In this document: piece after piece, positions 1-11,767 of the stretch
Layout: every line of letters starts with the position of its first letter
Numbering within the stretch: the first letter of the stretch is position 1
Source: Pararge aegeria
Lineage: Eukaryota > Arthropoda > Insecta > Lepidoptera > Nymphalidae
Length of the DNA: 64,000 nt
Assembly (NCBI RefSeq): GCF_905163445.1
Contig: NC_053184.1
Location: 6,200,001 to 6,264,000, forward strand
Direction: 5' to 3'
Translations under genes and position numbers: made by a program
The notes under the pieces: model-generated
Seen by the model: the letters and a program-made list of their open reading frames with translations, nothing else
Databases searched by the model: none
Told to the model about the DNA's origin: nothing

Positions 1-329
1 ATTGAGCCAAACACAATAAACACTTTCGAGTTTCGAGTTTTTAATACTGGTAATATTGGTATAGAGTGACGCCCCTAAAATAAGGTTATAATTTTGAAAC
101 AAGAGCAGGCTTTATATTAAATGAATATGTTTCTAGACTTTATACTTTTAAACCGTTTGTTTAACTTAAATGCAGAACAAACACACGTAAAAGTATTTAA
201 AAGAGTTCTATTTTGTCATTAAGGCTTAGAACCAAATAAAAAAAGTAAAGAAATCTAACGCAGGTGGGGTAAACTTCAATGAATACAAAAAACCTTTTAC
301 GCCACTGCATAATGGGGGAACTGGCGAAG
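1..329. other. AT-rich sequence, no gene seen
   Basis: No coding frame with recognisable motifs on either strand. A minus-strand 85-codon open frame (226-483) overlaps the repeat described next and has no known features. Confidence 0.6.
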
Positions 330-515
330 GGTGATGCTTTTGACAAGTTGGCGGTTTTCTTTGAATCTTCCCAAAGCGCGGACAGGCTGCAATGATTTTA
401 ATGATGTAGGATACAAAAAAGGGCGCATAAAGGGAGCGTTGGAACATTATGTCGAGGATCAGGAATGAACAGGGACGTAGCATAAAAGGAAAAATCTATG
501 TCAACATCGTGTTGA
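330..515. repeat. Unnamed repeat family G, copy 1
   Basis: About 150-185 bp sharing blocks with 6350-6540: TGCAATGATTTTAATGAT, then an A-rich block, GCG-rich text, and GACGAGG/GTCGAGGATCA-like sequence. It is not a family I recognise and there is no conserved reading frame between copies. Confidence 0.6.
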
Positions 516-730
516 ATGATAAGGGAAGCCGCATATGTTTTGTGAGGGAAATTATTATGAAATCTGATTGTCTAACCGATTATTGTTTAGCAATTTTTAT
601 TCCAAACATGGAAAAAAAAGATTTTTCTTGTAACTTCACCATTATGGTTTCTGACTCAAGCATCTGGATTTTTTTTGGGCTCCCTGGTTCTTTTTCTACT
701 AAAAACCTATCAATCTTGGGCCCACGTCAG

Positions 731-871
731 CAGTGGCGTGCATAGAGGGTATGCAGATGATACAAAATGAAGAAAATCTCCAGTACGAGTTATAAAACTG
801 AAGGATAGGCATTGTGAGAGTTATAAAAAGCCTACCCTTAAGTATTTACATATCCTATATGCACGCAACTG
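731..871. mobile_element. MITE-like element, TIR CAGTGGCGTGCA (copy 1)
   Basis: A 141 bp element with imperfect terminal inverted repeats: CAGTGGCGTGCATAG at the left, and CAGTTGCGTGCATATAG read on the minus strand from the right. A related element is at 42383-42506. It is non-coding and no clear target duplication is visible. Confidence 0.6.
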
Positions 872-1309
872 CATGGCAGCTGACTTGTCTGGTAAAGGCT
901 GCTTTTCCACTGGAAATGTGCTAGCGTAGCTAAGCAGTGAGCGGGGTGAGGAAACGACGTGACTGCTTCCACTAATACTAAGTGGTGTAGCACAGAGAGT
1001 AATATGTGTCCACAAACTTAGCTCCTACCCGTAGCTCATATCCTTAGCATGCATCAAAAGACACAGTTTCGTTGAAATCTTAGCTTAGCTAAGCAATGTG
1101 AAACTTTTTATTTACTTAGCCTAGCTAGTCTACCAGTAAGGTCCAGAAGGATCCTTTTATTTTCTAGCTATGCAAATAAAATGGTCCGTTTGGTGGATAC
1201 TGTACACAAGCCAGAAGAACGCCAGAACCAGCAGCCCAAACGATACCTAGACTTTGAAACTCAGCGGTAAGAATTTACCAAAATAAATACTGGTAAACGC
1301 CACTGGCCA

Positions 1310-1396
1310 CCAAATTGTACTCGCTTGCTCTTTGTATATCTCTGTAACTACTTTTTTTTCTTTGGTGTTCAATAAAAGTGTATTCATTCATACTGG
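1310..1396 (+). repeat. LINE-type 3' tail fragment
   Basis: Ends with TTCAATAAAAGTGTATTCAT followed by ATTC repeats, matching the tail at 45650-45737. Such ends are typical of jockey/CR1-like LINE 3' UTRs in Lepidoptera; the assignment is by resemblance. Confidence 0.45.
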
Positions 1397-2119
1397 TAAA
1401 CAAATGCGCTCTTAAATAAATGATCTTATTTTTAACCGATTAATTATGTGATCTGAATCACTCATCATTCTCTTAACCATCTGATTAGGCATTGTCCTTA
1501 TACTTTTGATATCTCATAAAATACGAGTAATCAATCGCGGAGCTAGTTGTATAGAAAAAGTAATAGCAAAAGAAGTCAATGGATTTATTACATTGATTAG
1601 CTAAGAAATAAATAATAGGAATTCTGAAATTGACAAGCGGCATGTCTATTAATAAACGTCACAAACATAGGGAGCCTCTCAGCTGGTAATTACTGAACGG
1701 CCTTGTGTTCGCCAAGTACAATTCAACGGGCTCTTATAAATTAATAACGTATATATACTGCTTTTATCGCTTTATACCTATATTATGTCCTCCTACACTG
1801 AGAAGTATCTTTCTTCGGCTGTTTGTATATTTGATTATTAGCATTAACAACTACGCCGATCTCGATTAAATTTGGCATATTATTTACATTTTATTCAGTT
1901 AAAGAAATCAGGAATTTAAAAACCTAGCCCTTGTGATCTTCTTTATTCTTTTTGTTAGCTAGCCATTTACAGAGTAGTTACGAGTATTAATAAAATCGGT
2001 ATAGTAGTTTCAAAGTTTATCAATTAAAATAATCAGACGTTGATTTCTTAAATAACATATAACACAGTACGTACAAGATTCATTGAGTCCACTTATTATA
2101 AAACGATGTTTTTTACTGC
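1397..2119. other. No gene or recognised repeat
   Basis: AT-rich, stops frequent in all frames, nothing recognised. Confidence 0.5.
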
Positions 2120-2275
2120 CTCGGTAACCCTATTTGATCTTTGCTGGCAAATGCCTCCTCCAAAATTCACCATAGCTTCCAGCGGTTCTCATCAATGTAA
2201 TATCAGCTGCAGTCTTCATGTCATCGACCTCTTGCAAAAGTCTACCCCATTTCTTGTAGTGTCCTGAGTGCCATA
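2120..2275 (-). pseudogene. LINE reverse transcriptase C-terminal remnant
   Basis: On the minus strand a broken frame reads VDDMKTAAD, then after a shift ENRWKLW, stop, ILEEAFASKDQ. This is the arrangement of the extreme C-terminus of insect LINE polyproteins (W..DI.., RW..LEEAF). It has at least one frameshift and one internal stop, so it is an old inactive fragment. Confidence 0.6.
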
Positions 2276-4369
2276 GTGTAGCTTACATTATAGAGTACTA
2301 CCTTAGTTCTTATCAGATAAAACGCTTTGATTTTATTCCTGGAAGGCTTAATACATCTCATCAGTAACTCTCTGTAGGTAATTTGAATAACGACAATATT
2401 AATGAAAATGCTTTATTCTTAGTGGAGAATTCGGCAAATTTTCGTAACGATCATCACAAATGCCAGTTTGCCTAATGTTGTGATTTGTAAGACTGAGTGG
2501 AATGGGGGTGAAATTACGATAATTTGAAGTATTTCGAGAAATTTTATAAATTTAAGTCAACATTTTATACAATTTATTTTTTCTATTTACTTCGACTCTG
2601 TTCTTGCAAAACATGTATATATTCATGTTTTCTGAAGTATATAGCAGCCTAGAACCTGCTCTCTCACGATTTGAAAAACTTCTTTTTAGGTTTATTATGA
2701 AACTAGATTTATCCATAACCCTTTATGGTCAGTGGTGACAGTATCGTCAGTAATAAGAATTTGTAGTTTTTATCTATATCTAAATATTTATTAGAATGTA
2801 TATATATTTTATATGAAAGGTCTTAAATAACTGAAAAAGAATCCACGATACGAATTAGTGTCGCGACTGCGCCTGTGGTCGTCCGTTTTTGATGTATTGT
2901 GGACGAAATTGTCGATCTCGAATTGGTCTGTACAGTCTCAGGAGAAAATGTCTACGGGGCTACGTTTGAATCGCTATCGCATCATCGACAAGGCCTGGAT
3001 AAAATGAATAAACTGTTCAATACGTCCACATAATTTACATTTGCTAACACGAGTTTGTTCTACCTTTATACTCAAAAAATAATAAATCATCATCGTATTA
3101 ATCTGAATGGTTAAGCAATAATAGTAAGTTTTGCCTAATTATTATTGTCAAGAGCTAAAAATAGATTTCAATAGTTAAAGTAAATGTTTGAGATTACTTA
3201 TGTAACACAAAACTATGGGATATTTTTTTACTTAACGTAGATTTCTTTGGTATCGCTTCTTAGCCAGGGACGTAGGTACTTAATACCTAATCTATACTTG
3301 ACTGGTTTTTAAGCTCTCCGTCACTCTGATACGCGAATTACTTTATGCCGATTTCCAAGATAGCGATACGATGTAAAAGCAAATGTTTTTACCTCAATAA
3401 GTTATGTTCAGGGCAAATCACTTATTTATTTATTTATGAACTCATCACACAACTTACATCACAAGTTTTAATTTAAAGGTGTAAGCATAATCTCAAAAAA
3501 AAAAGTCTTGCATGGTGAAATTCTTGTAGGTAAGTATATTTACAATCAGCATAGTACTACAAAAACATTGCTTGTTACACAGTAGCATTTAGTATGAGGG
3601 TAGGCAGACATAGTTACATATAAAATTCGAAGTACGTCCATATTCCTTTACTATACATGTACAGGATGTATTTTTTTCTCAGAATTAGTGCTAACTTTAT
3701 TTGTTTTTTATAAGATAACAAACAACATATAACGTTGTTTTAGTTTGTATTTAATATTATACTTCGTTATAACTTCTTTAAGCGTTTTATGAAGCTGATT
3801 AATTAACGGTATGGAACGGTATTACATAAAACAACCGTAAGTTTTAGTTAGTCACATCTTCGTTCTTGTAATAAAATATTGCATTACCAATCAATATAAT
3901 ATTTGCTTGGCTGAGAAAAGACGGCTGTGCAATGCTTCAAAGCCGCATACATCATGTCACTGCATACGCAGTGTAAACAAATACTCTCGTGACATATTGG
4001 CTTATGCAGTTTACGGGCGGGTTTCGAAGTCATGAATCATAATATAGTAATATATTAATAAATATACTATGTGAAATTGAAACGTTGGATGTTTTCTAAA
4101 ATACTTGTAAAGGAATTTAAAGGTACTTGCAATCTAGTGGTTTTGTATGAAGCACCGGATAAATCATTAAATTTCACTGGATAATCATTGGGATAAATAT
4201 CAATACGAATAAAATTATCACTATCATATCACCTGCTGGATATAGGTATTTCTGGAGTTCGAAATTTTAGTCTTGTGCTACTTGTATCCAGCGATTCGGC
4301 TTTGACGTTATCTGTCCAACACCTTTTTTATGGATTGTGTTAATTAATGATTTTAACAGCGTAAAGCGT
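2276..4369. other. Long AT-rich stretch, no gene seen
   Basis: About 2.1 kb without a convincing frame, RNA gene or named repeat. It contains short A/T runs and a TTTA microsatellite-like patch near 3420-3437. Confidence 0.5.
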
Positions 4370-4740
4370 GTTGGCATGCCTGCCTCGGAATGAGGTTCTG
4401 CCAGGAAGAGTACCCAGAGCTCGAACCCTAGTCTAGTAGAGTCTTCGAGCTCTAGTCACCCTAGAGCTCGAAGACGCGTAGAGATCGTCGGCCTAAGGGG
4501 GCCTCATGTGAGGCCGATTACCTCGGCTAAGGCGACGATGGCGATGATGGGGTTTCGGACGGTGATTAGCCCGCACGCCTCCGAGGCCGTGGTCTAAGCC
4601 CACGTCCAGAGAATGTCTGAAGTCGGGCACCTCGTCTCCGCCAGCGAAGACGCAGTGCAGACATTGATTGTGTGTCCTGGTAGGGAGCGTTGTTAGTAGT
4701 AATCTGATCGTAAGGATCTAATTGAAAATGGCGCTAAGGT
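4370..4740. repeat. GC-rich block, possible decayed LINE segment
   Basis: Much richer in G+C than its surroundings. It contains a perfect 15 bp inverted repeat at 4441-4475. On the minus strand, broken frames resemble the cysteine/histidine-containing tail of R1-type LINE ORF2, but I could not anchor this with a clear motif, so the LINE call is tentative. Confidence 0.35.
4441..4475. repeat. Perfect 15 bp inverted repeat
   Basis: Arms GTCTTCGAGCTCTAG (4441-4455) and its exact reverse complement (4461-4475) around a 5 nt loop TCACC. The core GAGCTCGAA recurs nearby at about 4417. Confidence 0.85.
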
Positions 4741-4839
4741 TGGGTGAGTGAACAAAAGCCGCAACTATGAAAAGGTTGGGATGTCGGATAAAAGTCCAAC
4801 ACCTTGTGATCCGCATGTTTATCAGTTTTCCGAGCTATA

Positions 4840-4920
4840 CACCCACTCTTTCCGTAGCTTGTCTGAGCTCCATAGTAAGCGACCATGTTTCAGAGCCATA
4901 CGTCACTGGATACGACTAAG
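4840..4920 (-). repeat. RTE-like LINE fragment
   Basis: Minus-oriented sequence matching the TYGSETW-region DNA seen intact at 24440-24480 (blocks CCATAGTAAGCGACCATGTT and AGCCATACGTCA). The 87-codon plus-strand open frame across it (4748-5011) is a shadow. Confidence 0.6.
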
Positions 4921-5262
4921 GAGTTTTGGAAGATTGGATGTCCCAGAGTTTCCCGAACGGAGTTACGGAGATTCAGCGGATCAACACTGTCTCGAAATTG
5001 CAAATCGCTAAATGGATCGCTAATGGATTTAATATAGAAAACGTAGTAAGATTTTATTATAGATGTAGAATATTTGATATTTACATATAAGAATATAAAA
5101 GAAAGTTGTATTTTTTTACTTAAGTTTTAAAACTTCTTCCGGGAGTGAGCGCCTTTGGTAGAAATACCATTAATGAGAGATTATGGTTCTTTGCATTTGC
5201 CTTCATTTCAATTATGAGTACTTATAACTTTGTAAAGGTGTATTATAAGTGAGAAGTTTCCC

Positions 5263-5407
5263 ATCACCACAAAACAAAGAGATATTTCATTCGTGTAATG
5301 GATTGAAGCCACATTCAAACTTTTCACATCTAGCTAAGTTTTCAAACAAAATCTCTATAATATGAGCGAGTGCAAATATATAAAAGTTAAAGTAGTTTTA
5401 AACAATC
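5263..5407. repeat. Unnamed repeat family F, copy 1
   Basis: Shares about 145 bp with 9935-10090, including CGTGTAATGGATT, TTCAAACTTTTCACAT and AAGTTTTC.AACAAA. The family is not recognised. The open frame at the second copy is not kept here, so it is non-coding. Confidence 0.65.
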
Positions 5408-5764
5408 CTACAGTGTATGCACATTGTTATATTATATTTTACTAAGTAACTATAATCCTATGAAGGAACTTATTAACTTTTTAATTAATTAACAATATTC
5501 TACAAAGTATCTTGTTATAGCGCGCTACACGTGATCTTAAATATTTATACTTATACGTCATCATCTTCGATAATCCCCACTGCTACAAACAAGGTGCATG
5601 CATGCTTCTCTTATAAGACAGATAAATCCATACAATCACTGGCACCTTAAGGTAGCAACTATGCCTATCTTTATTGTCATTTTTTACGATTTTTAAGGCA
5701 AATACTCATGATAAGACTGCCGTGTCATTTTATTATTTTAGCTAGAGTTTATTGTATGTTAGGA

Positions 5765-6120
5765 CGCGCTTAGGCTTTAAGTACAACCCCGATGTCGTCG
5801 AGCCCTGGGGCTCTTCTCATGGCGAGCTTTCGCGCTCGCCCCACTCCCCCGGTGACGCCGTAGCAACCGCTCAGGTGGTTATCGGCAAATGTCTTTCCGA
5901 AAAAGCAAAATAAAAACCATTGTTCCCTAGCGGTAGTTAGGAACCGTACCTACTAGTCAAACCTAGAGGGCGTGCTTCCAGCTATAGCTCCCACTGTGTG
6001 GGACGTTAGCCATGGACACTGTTCTTGACTGTCAAGTAATTCTAAGTGAACTCTAAATATAACTTTGTTCTTCACACGTGTCTTATAATTCCGTCGCTCC
6101 GTCCCTTTTGCTCCGTCACG
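5765..6120. repeat. GC-richer block with short hairpin, origin unclear
   Basis: Compositionally distinct from its AT-rich flanks. It contains the hairpin GGCGAGC-TTTCGC-GCTCGCC at 5821-5840. It looks like a LINE 3' region by composition only; no coding motif was found. Confidence 0.3.
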
Positions 6121-6349
6121 TAGAATTGGTTACAGTGCTAAAATTAAACAAATAGCACATAATGTATTCTTTAAGCGCGCGGCTTATTTACCAACTTCAA
6201 AAATGAAAAAATCTAAAGGTAGTGCATTTATTGACATATATACTAAGTTATTTGCGTACTTTGTAGACTGTTAAAAAAGGTTTTTTTTATATTTTTCTAT
6301 TTAACAAGTTTCCGTATCAGTACCAGGGGTGAATACAGAACGCAGAAGC

Positions 6350-6540
6350 TTTTTGCTTTAGACATTTCTGTATTATTTTCTTTGTGTATTATAAAGCGCA
6401 AAGCGGTTGCAATGATTTTAATGATAGAGGAAACAAAAACACCGCGAAGTTAAAAGGGTTGTTGGACGCATTATGACGAGGGAAAGGATCAAAAATGAAG
6501 AGCGCGTAGTGAATACTAAAAACATATCAACAAAACAAAT
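6350..6540. repeat. Unnamed repeat family G, copy 2
   Basis: Same family as 330-515, sharing GCAATGATTTTAATGAT, then ACAAAAA, TTGGA.CATTATG.CGAGG and GGATCA. Same orientation as copy 1. Confidence 0.6.
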
Positions 6541-7420
6541 TGAAAAAAAAAAAACTATATTTATTTTATTTTCTGTAACACCTTTCTATAAAACTCCCTA
6601 TAATTTTTATTTTTTATATAAAGGGCAAAAGAGCAAGTGGGTCATTTGATCCCACCAAATGCCAAGTCTGACATATTAGATGGGAGATTGTTCTACTATT
6701 TAGAAATAGGTGATAGAAATGGTCTGGTATATTACGGGTAATAGAAGAATGCCAGGCATCAAGATGTTAGGGATGAAATCAGTTTCTCATGGTGTATCGT
6801 ACCGATAAAAAACCAATAATATGGTACTATTGCAAACAGCTCTATCTTATAAAGTCAACAGAGCACACAAAAGGTTCGCCAAAGTATAGACATTTAGCTG
6901 AATGACAAGTACGTAACCATCCAATAGACGGTGGAAGGTCAAAGCTTCAATCTCTCTCTCCTATTAGAGAGAAGACCTGTTGACACTAATGGACTAAGGT
7001 TGATGATACTTATATTTTTGTTTGTACCTATACTGTGACACCGGTCTCTTTGAACTTATTTAAGCATTTCTCACTATTTACTATAGAACACTACTAATTG
7101 GTAGTATTTCCACTAAATAGCTCCCGTTTCTGAAACTTGGCTCAAATATAAAGATTAACAAGTTGTTCAAGCGACTAATGCAGTGCTACCTCGTTAAAAC
7201 TTGCGCCTTGCGCGGGCCCGAACTTCACTACCGAACGAAACTACCTGTTTTTATTTACAACTTCAAACGCGTGCGATCTTGTCCGCGTCGAAACATGATT
7301 AAATTTGATTTAAGTTTTGATGATACCATGCACATCTCGGCAAAAATTTATAACTAAATTCATCATGGCAGCCACGACCACTCTATCAAGAGTTCACGAC
7401 TTAGAAGTACTAAGCAATAA
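6541..7420. other. No gene seen; fragment of a dispersed repeat
   Basis: 6610-6665 (AAAGGGCAAAAGAGCAAGTG, GGGTCATTTGAT) resembles a common lepidopteran interspersed repeat. The rest is AT-rich without a supported frame; a 64-codon open frame at 7163-7357 has no recognisable features. Confidence 0.4.
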
Positions 7421-7737
7421 TTATGAAAATTAAGATTAATTTGCTATATTATGCGAAAAGCAGAATCATCTCATGAATAATTGTTCAACAGTTATTCATT
7501 GTAAAGTCAACGTCTCCTGAAAATGCTCCGGTTTCGGAGCGAATCGTGCGTAGAGGTTACATTGCCGAAAATCTGTTTGGTGTGGAGTATAAGGATTGTA
7601 GAAATTATAAATTAAACCATACAGATTTTCTGCTTTTTGCGGAATATAGCAAATTAAGCTTCATTTTCATAATATATCTTAGATATATAACATAGATTTC
7701 CGCAAAGGAACGCCTGCTTCTATCCAATATAGTACTA
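7421..7737. mobile_element. Foldback element family D, copy 1 (left arm shortened)
   Basis: The right arm (about 7495-7737) reads CTCCGGTTTCGGAGCGAA, then GTTTGGTGTGGAGTATAAGG, CATACAGATT and ACGCCTGCTTCTATCCAA. A short inverted piece of the same arm end lies at 7421-7465. The long inverted arms are fully seen at 40622-41045. Confidence 0.7.
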
Positions 7738-7879
7738 TGCAAATCATCGATCCTGAAATCGTCTGCATTATCACGACGATCTTCAAATGTTTTTAAACAG
7801 AGAGGGCTATCAAGTATTGCCTTCTGCATTGGACTAGGAGCGTCTTCGGCGAAGATCTATCTATCGCCATTCTGGTCTG

Positions 7880-8060
7880 AAGAGTTGCTTGTGTAATTAC
7901 GGTACATGAGGATTAACACCTACGTCTCAGGTATAAAGAGGCCGTGTGGCACTTTTTAGGTAGTTTTCCTTGCATGTCCTTCGAAGTGTTACTCTGTTCA
8001 TAAGCAAAGGTTTTCCACTCACCATCAGATGGCCCAGTTGCTTGGCCAGTCACTTATTAC
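7880..8060 (+). repeat. Interspersed repeat family C, 3' part
   Basis: Matches the other family C copies: ATTAACACCTACGTCTCAGG, CCTTGCATGTCCTTCGAAGT, then CACCATCAGATGGCCCAGTT. It is a high-copy non-coding element; I cannot name it. Confidence 0.65.
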
Positions 8061-8105
8061 TATAAAAAAAAAATACTCAATGAAATCTGACATCCGAAGG
8101 AGTAT

Positions 8106-8342
8106 AAATAAATATAAATATCCTACGACAATACACACATTGCCACCTAGCCCCAAAGTAAGCGTAGCTTGTGTTATGGGTACTAAGATGACTGATGAAT
8201 ATCTTTATGAATAATGTATTACATAAATAATTAGAATATACATATAAACACCCAGACACTGGCAAACATTCATGCTAATCACACAAACATTTTCCAGTTG
8301 TGGGAATCGAATCCACGGCCTTCGGCTCAGAAAGCAAGGAGT
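8106..8342 (-). mobile_element. tRNA-derived SINE (family A, Metulj-like), 5'-truncated
   Basis: Minus-oriented. It carries box B-like GGGTTCGATTCCCA-type sequence (minus strand near 8295-8310), the conserved body (CAGACACTG, CCCCAAAGTAAGCGTAGC) and an AT-rich tail. The tRNA-like head stops before box A. It is flanked by 14 bp target-site duplications ATCCGAAGGAGTAT at 8092-8105 and 8343-8356. The family resembles butterfly Metulj SINEs; that name is from memory and unchecked. Confidence 0.85.
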
Positions 8343-8356
8343 ATCCGAAGGAGTAT

Positions 8357-9410
8357 GTAGAAGAAGATTGATTATTAGCATCGGACTAAACAACGATATT
8401 CAATGTGATCGAATCCTTTAGCATAGTAAAATCCTTTGCTCCATTATCTTTAAGCAAGTATTCAAGCCACTTCCCTCGTGCTTAATGGCCCGCTGTCACT
8501 TTGAGTTCCCCATTTCGTTATTGTGACACATTTGTCAAGTTGATCCCATTTGTTCTTGTTCTCTCGTAAAGCCTCCTTCAGCTAATCTTTTTATTCTGCA
8601 ACATCAAGCCCGCTTAAATTTTAAAATTAATATTATAAAAAGTATACTAGCGTTTTACTACTGCAAATCACTGCTTTGTCACTCATAGTTCGATAGCAAG
8701 AGGTTCGATAGATCAAAATTGTAGGCAAAAAATTATTGGATATTGGGCTTTTGAGCGATCATACAGATCACTAAAAGTCATGGTCTGGAGCAAAGCCAGC
8801 GATAAGCGCCTCCATCAAGCCCTATGATCTAACTTATGCAATCTTTAATAAAATTCAGTTGCCCAGGATAGATAAATCGATAAGAATAATGGCAGTGTAG
8901 TAGTTCTTAAGAAAATGTTGAAGGAACACCCACTTAGGGAATCCTTTTAATTTCTTCACTGTTTAATAAGCCTTGATTAGTAATTTATTTTAGCCTATTT
9001 ATATATTTTTTTTCAATTCTTTGTCTTCGTTAAAATATTATTAAATAGGGATAGGATATAATAGATATACTTTTTATTATATTCTAGCTTTAGGTGCATG
9101 GTAGATGTATATTAGACGAGCGCTAACTTGCCAACAAACTGGTTAACCAGTTTCGCGAGATTCTACATCTTTTGTTAAATAAAAACAAAAAACAAAACTA
9201 ATTTTCCTGCCATGATTAACTTTAGATGGTAAACCTACTTTAATGTCACTTCGGCATTCAAAGACGAACGAGGATTTGAGGAAGCCAATAATGTTTTATG
9301 TTATGTGAGGTATAAAATGTGTGCTAGTATTAATTCTGGTTAACAAAAGCTATAACCACGCCATAGGTGTCGCTGCAAATGGTACTTTGGGCTATCACCA
9401 AATGACGCTA
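8357..9410. other. AT-rich stretch, no gene seen
   Basis: No supported frame or recognised repeat in about 1 kb. Confidence 0.5.
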
Positions 9411-9770
9411 TATTGATAATCATCCTCATTATCACTTGAACCTCGTTTGTTGTCGTCGGGTCACATGGTTGGGGGCTGACCAACACTCGTTTACCGGTGC
9501 GGGGCCACCATTCCAGCATCTTGAGACCCCGACGTCAATCGGTTCGCCGAGCTAGGTGCCCCGCACTATAGCATCGCGACACGCTGAGCTATGACAGAAA
9601 CTCTAGTTCTTCTACGGATTTCCTCATTTCTGTTTAGGCCAGATAGAGATACTCCCAGATTAGTTTTCTCCATCGCCTGCTGAGTGACTCTGAGCTTTCT
9701 TAAAAGGCCCATAGTAAGTGGTCACGTTTCACGTTCCTGGAAATCAGCTCAATAAAGAAACACCCTTTTC
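9411..9770 (-). pseudogene. RTE-like LINE 3' end, decayed
   Basis: Minus-oriented copy of the RTE-type RT C-terminal region, recognised by comparison with 33775-34105: GGGGCTGACCAACACTCGTT, GTGCGGGGCCACCATTCCAG, GTTCTTCTACGGATTTCCTC. Multiple stops and indels. Confidence 0.75.
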
Positions 9771-9934
9771 ACTTTCACTAACGCAACATTCGAACTTTTT
9801 CAACTTTACAACTGTCTGCTTAGATACTAAAACTTGATAGGTATCGCTATTATTCACAAAGGTAATATTCTATTCAAACTACATTCTAGCGCGATTAGTT
9901 ATGATTTGTAAGGTCGCGTTATCTCATAGTGACG

Positions 9935-10090
9935 TCACGAAACATGGAAAACAAAGAAGTATTTCACTCGTGTAATGGATTTAAGTCAGCTTCAAACTTT
10001 TCACATTCACGAAGTTTTCGAACAAATTTATCTCTAGACCCAGTGCAAATACATCAAACTTCAAACAATTTTAGACATTTGTTTCATGAG
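9935..10090. repeat. Unnamed repeat family F, copy 2
   Basis: Second copy of the 5263-5407 repeat in the same orientation. It contains most of the informative part of a 108-codon open frame (9929-10255); since the first copy lacks that frame, I treat it as non-coding. Confidence 0.65.
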
Positions 10091-10604
10091 AGTGTTGACG
10101 AGTCTTACAAATTAAGCGTGAGCTCAAAGTTATATCTTAATGGGGCAATTGCATATCATAAGTATTCGGAGGTTGGATTATTCCGAAATCTTTTGTATAA
10201 GATATTTTTTTTCGAATCGTCTTTATTATTTGTTATGATTAAAAAAAAACAATAATAACGGTTATTCGACAGTTGACGAAAGTAACCAAGGAGAGTTCCT
10301 CGTGTAATATAAGAAATAAAAAACCCTAAAACAAGTCGTAAAATCACACTGAAAATTTAAATTATAAACAGCTGAGGCCGTTTTTACGTACGTGAGGGTC
10401 TTTTTATCCAGCACTTAAGCCGTGTTCCTCATCAATCACTGAAGACCCCCGTTTTTCAGGTTATCGCTCCCTCAGGAACTTTGTGTGCCATGTCCTAACT
10501 CCAAAAAACGGGACGAATAAACAGCATGCAGAGACTCCCATTGGTTTATTTTTAGCGTGTATTCCCGCGTTCGTGTATCTCGAATACACGTTTATATAGC
10601 CCTT

Positions 10605-11240
10605 TCAATAAAAATAAAAATTATTTATTGCACACAAGAACAAAACAGAAATACATAAAAAAAACAAAGTTACAAGTAATTGAAATTTATGTAAAAAAGG
10701 CGGCCTTATCAATTATATTGATTCCTTTCAGGCAACCGTTATGAGGAATGGTCACATATGAATTGTTTTAGCATTGCACAAAGTAATAAAAATATACATA
10801 TATATGAATAATTACAAAAACAGCACACATATGAAACAAACTAATACATAATGTTAACGGTAGAGAACATAAATGTGGACTAAAATAATCATACTGACGG
10901 TGTGAGATAATAATTCATTAGACAACTCATAATAGTATTATATTATTAAGAGTACTTAACGAATGTCACTTGGAAGACTATTCCACAATTTTACCGCCTT
11001 GATTGTCAAGGACTCATTGTTACAGTGCGTATGACGGATTGACACTTCCAGCTTATAGTCACTCTTCGAACGGATACTACGTGGCACTAAGAAATATAAA
11101 GCGATTTTTAAGATAAGTCGGAGCTCATACTCCGACGCCGATGGAAAAGAATAGCGTAAAAAAGACTTAAAATATGGTAGTTGCGTCGTATTTCTTTTTG
11201 TATTTTAAACGCACTAATCGCGTCACTTTTGAAAAAATTA
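10605..11240 (-). pseudogene. Jockey/CR1-like LINE 3' end with RT C-terminal domain
   Basis: Minus strand. 11115-10980 reads FLVPRSIRSKSDYKLEVS and, further on, LTIKAVKLWNSLPSDIR then stop. AVKLWNSLP is the hallmark of the C-terminus of jockey/CR1-like LINE polyproteins. After about 250 bp of 3' UTR the element ends in a tail near 10605-10640 with AGGCGGCCTTATC upstream of it, a block shared with 32390. It is 5'-truncated and inactive. Confidence 0.8.
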
Positions 11241-11767
11241 ATATATTAATCAAATAATATTAAAAAAATGGACAGTGGCTACTCACGTGCCCGATTACTT
11301 TCACTAAAGATAATACTATAATAATCGGTAAACACAGCATATCCGAGCATATTGGAGTAAAGTAGTGAGACTAGGCTCTAAAACTCTTTCTCTCTGCGCC
11401 CAGTAGTAGAATGTTAATAGCCCTGTGATGATTCCAGGTTTTGAAAACAATTTAAAACCTGCACGTAGACTCAAGATTATCCCCACTGGCAAAATCATAA
11501 TTCTTTCAAATTGCACCAAAAGTTGTTCTGGCTTGCAATAAACATCGACATGAATAAAAGCAGGATACGATAGACTGCTTCCAAAAAAACAGAGTATAAA
11601 ACTACAACCAATATTTGCAGGGCGACTGGATGAATTCCTAAAGCCTCATACATCATAATAAGTTACACACATCCTTTTATTAATATTCACATGCACATAT
11701 GACACGCAGAGAGGGAATAAATACTGCTAGCTGTTTTGTTACGTTGAACATTTCTAACGGGATTGTT
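11241..11767. other. No gene seen
   Basis: AT-rich. A 67-codon minus frame at 11316-11519 shows no recognisable motif. Confidence 0.45.

Noticed and set aside
9929..10255. 108-codon plus-strand open frame
   Set aside because: It overlaps repeat family F; the other copy at 5263-5407 has stops and shifts in the same text, so the frame is not under selection.
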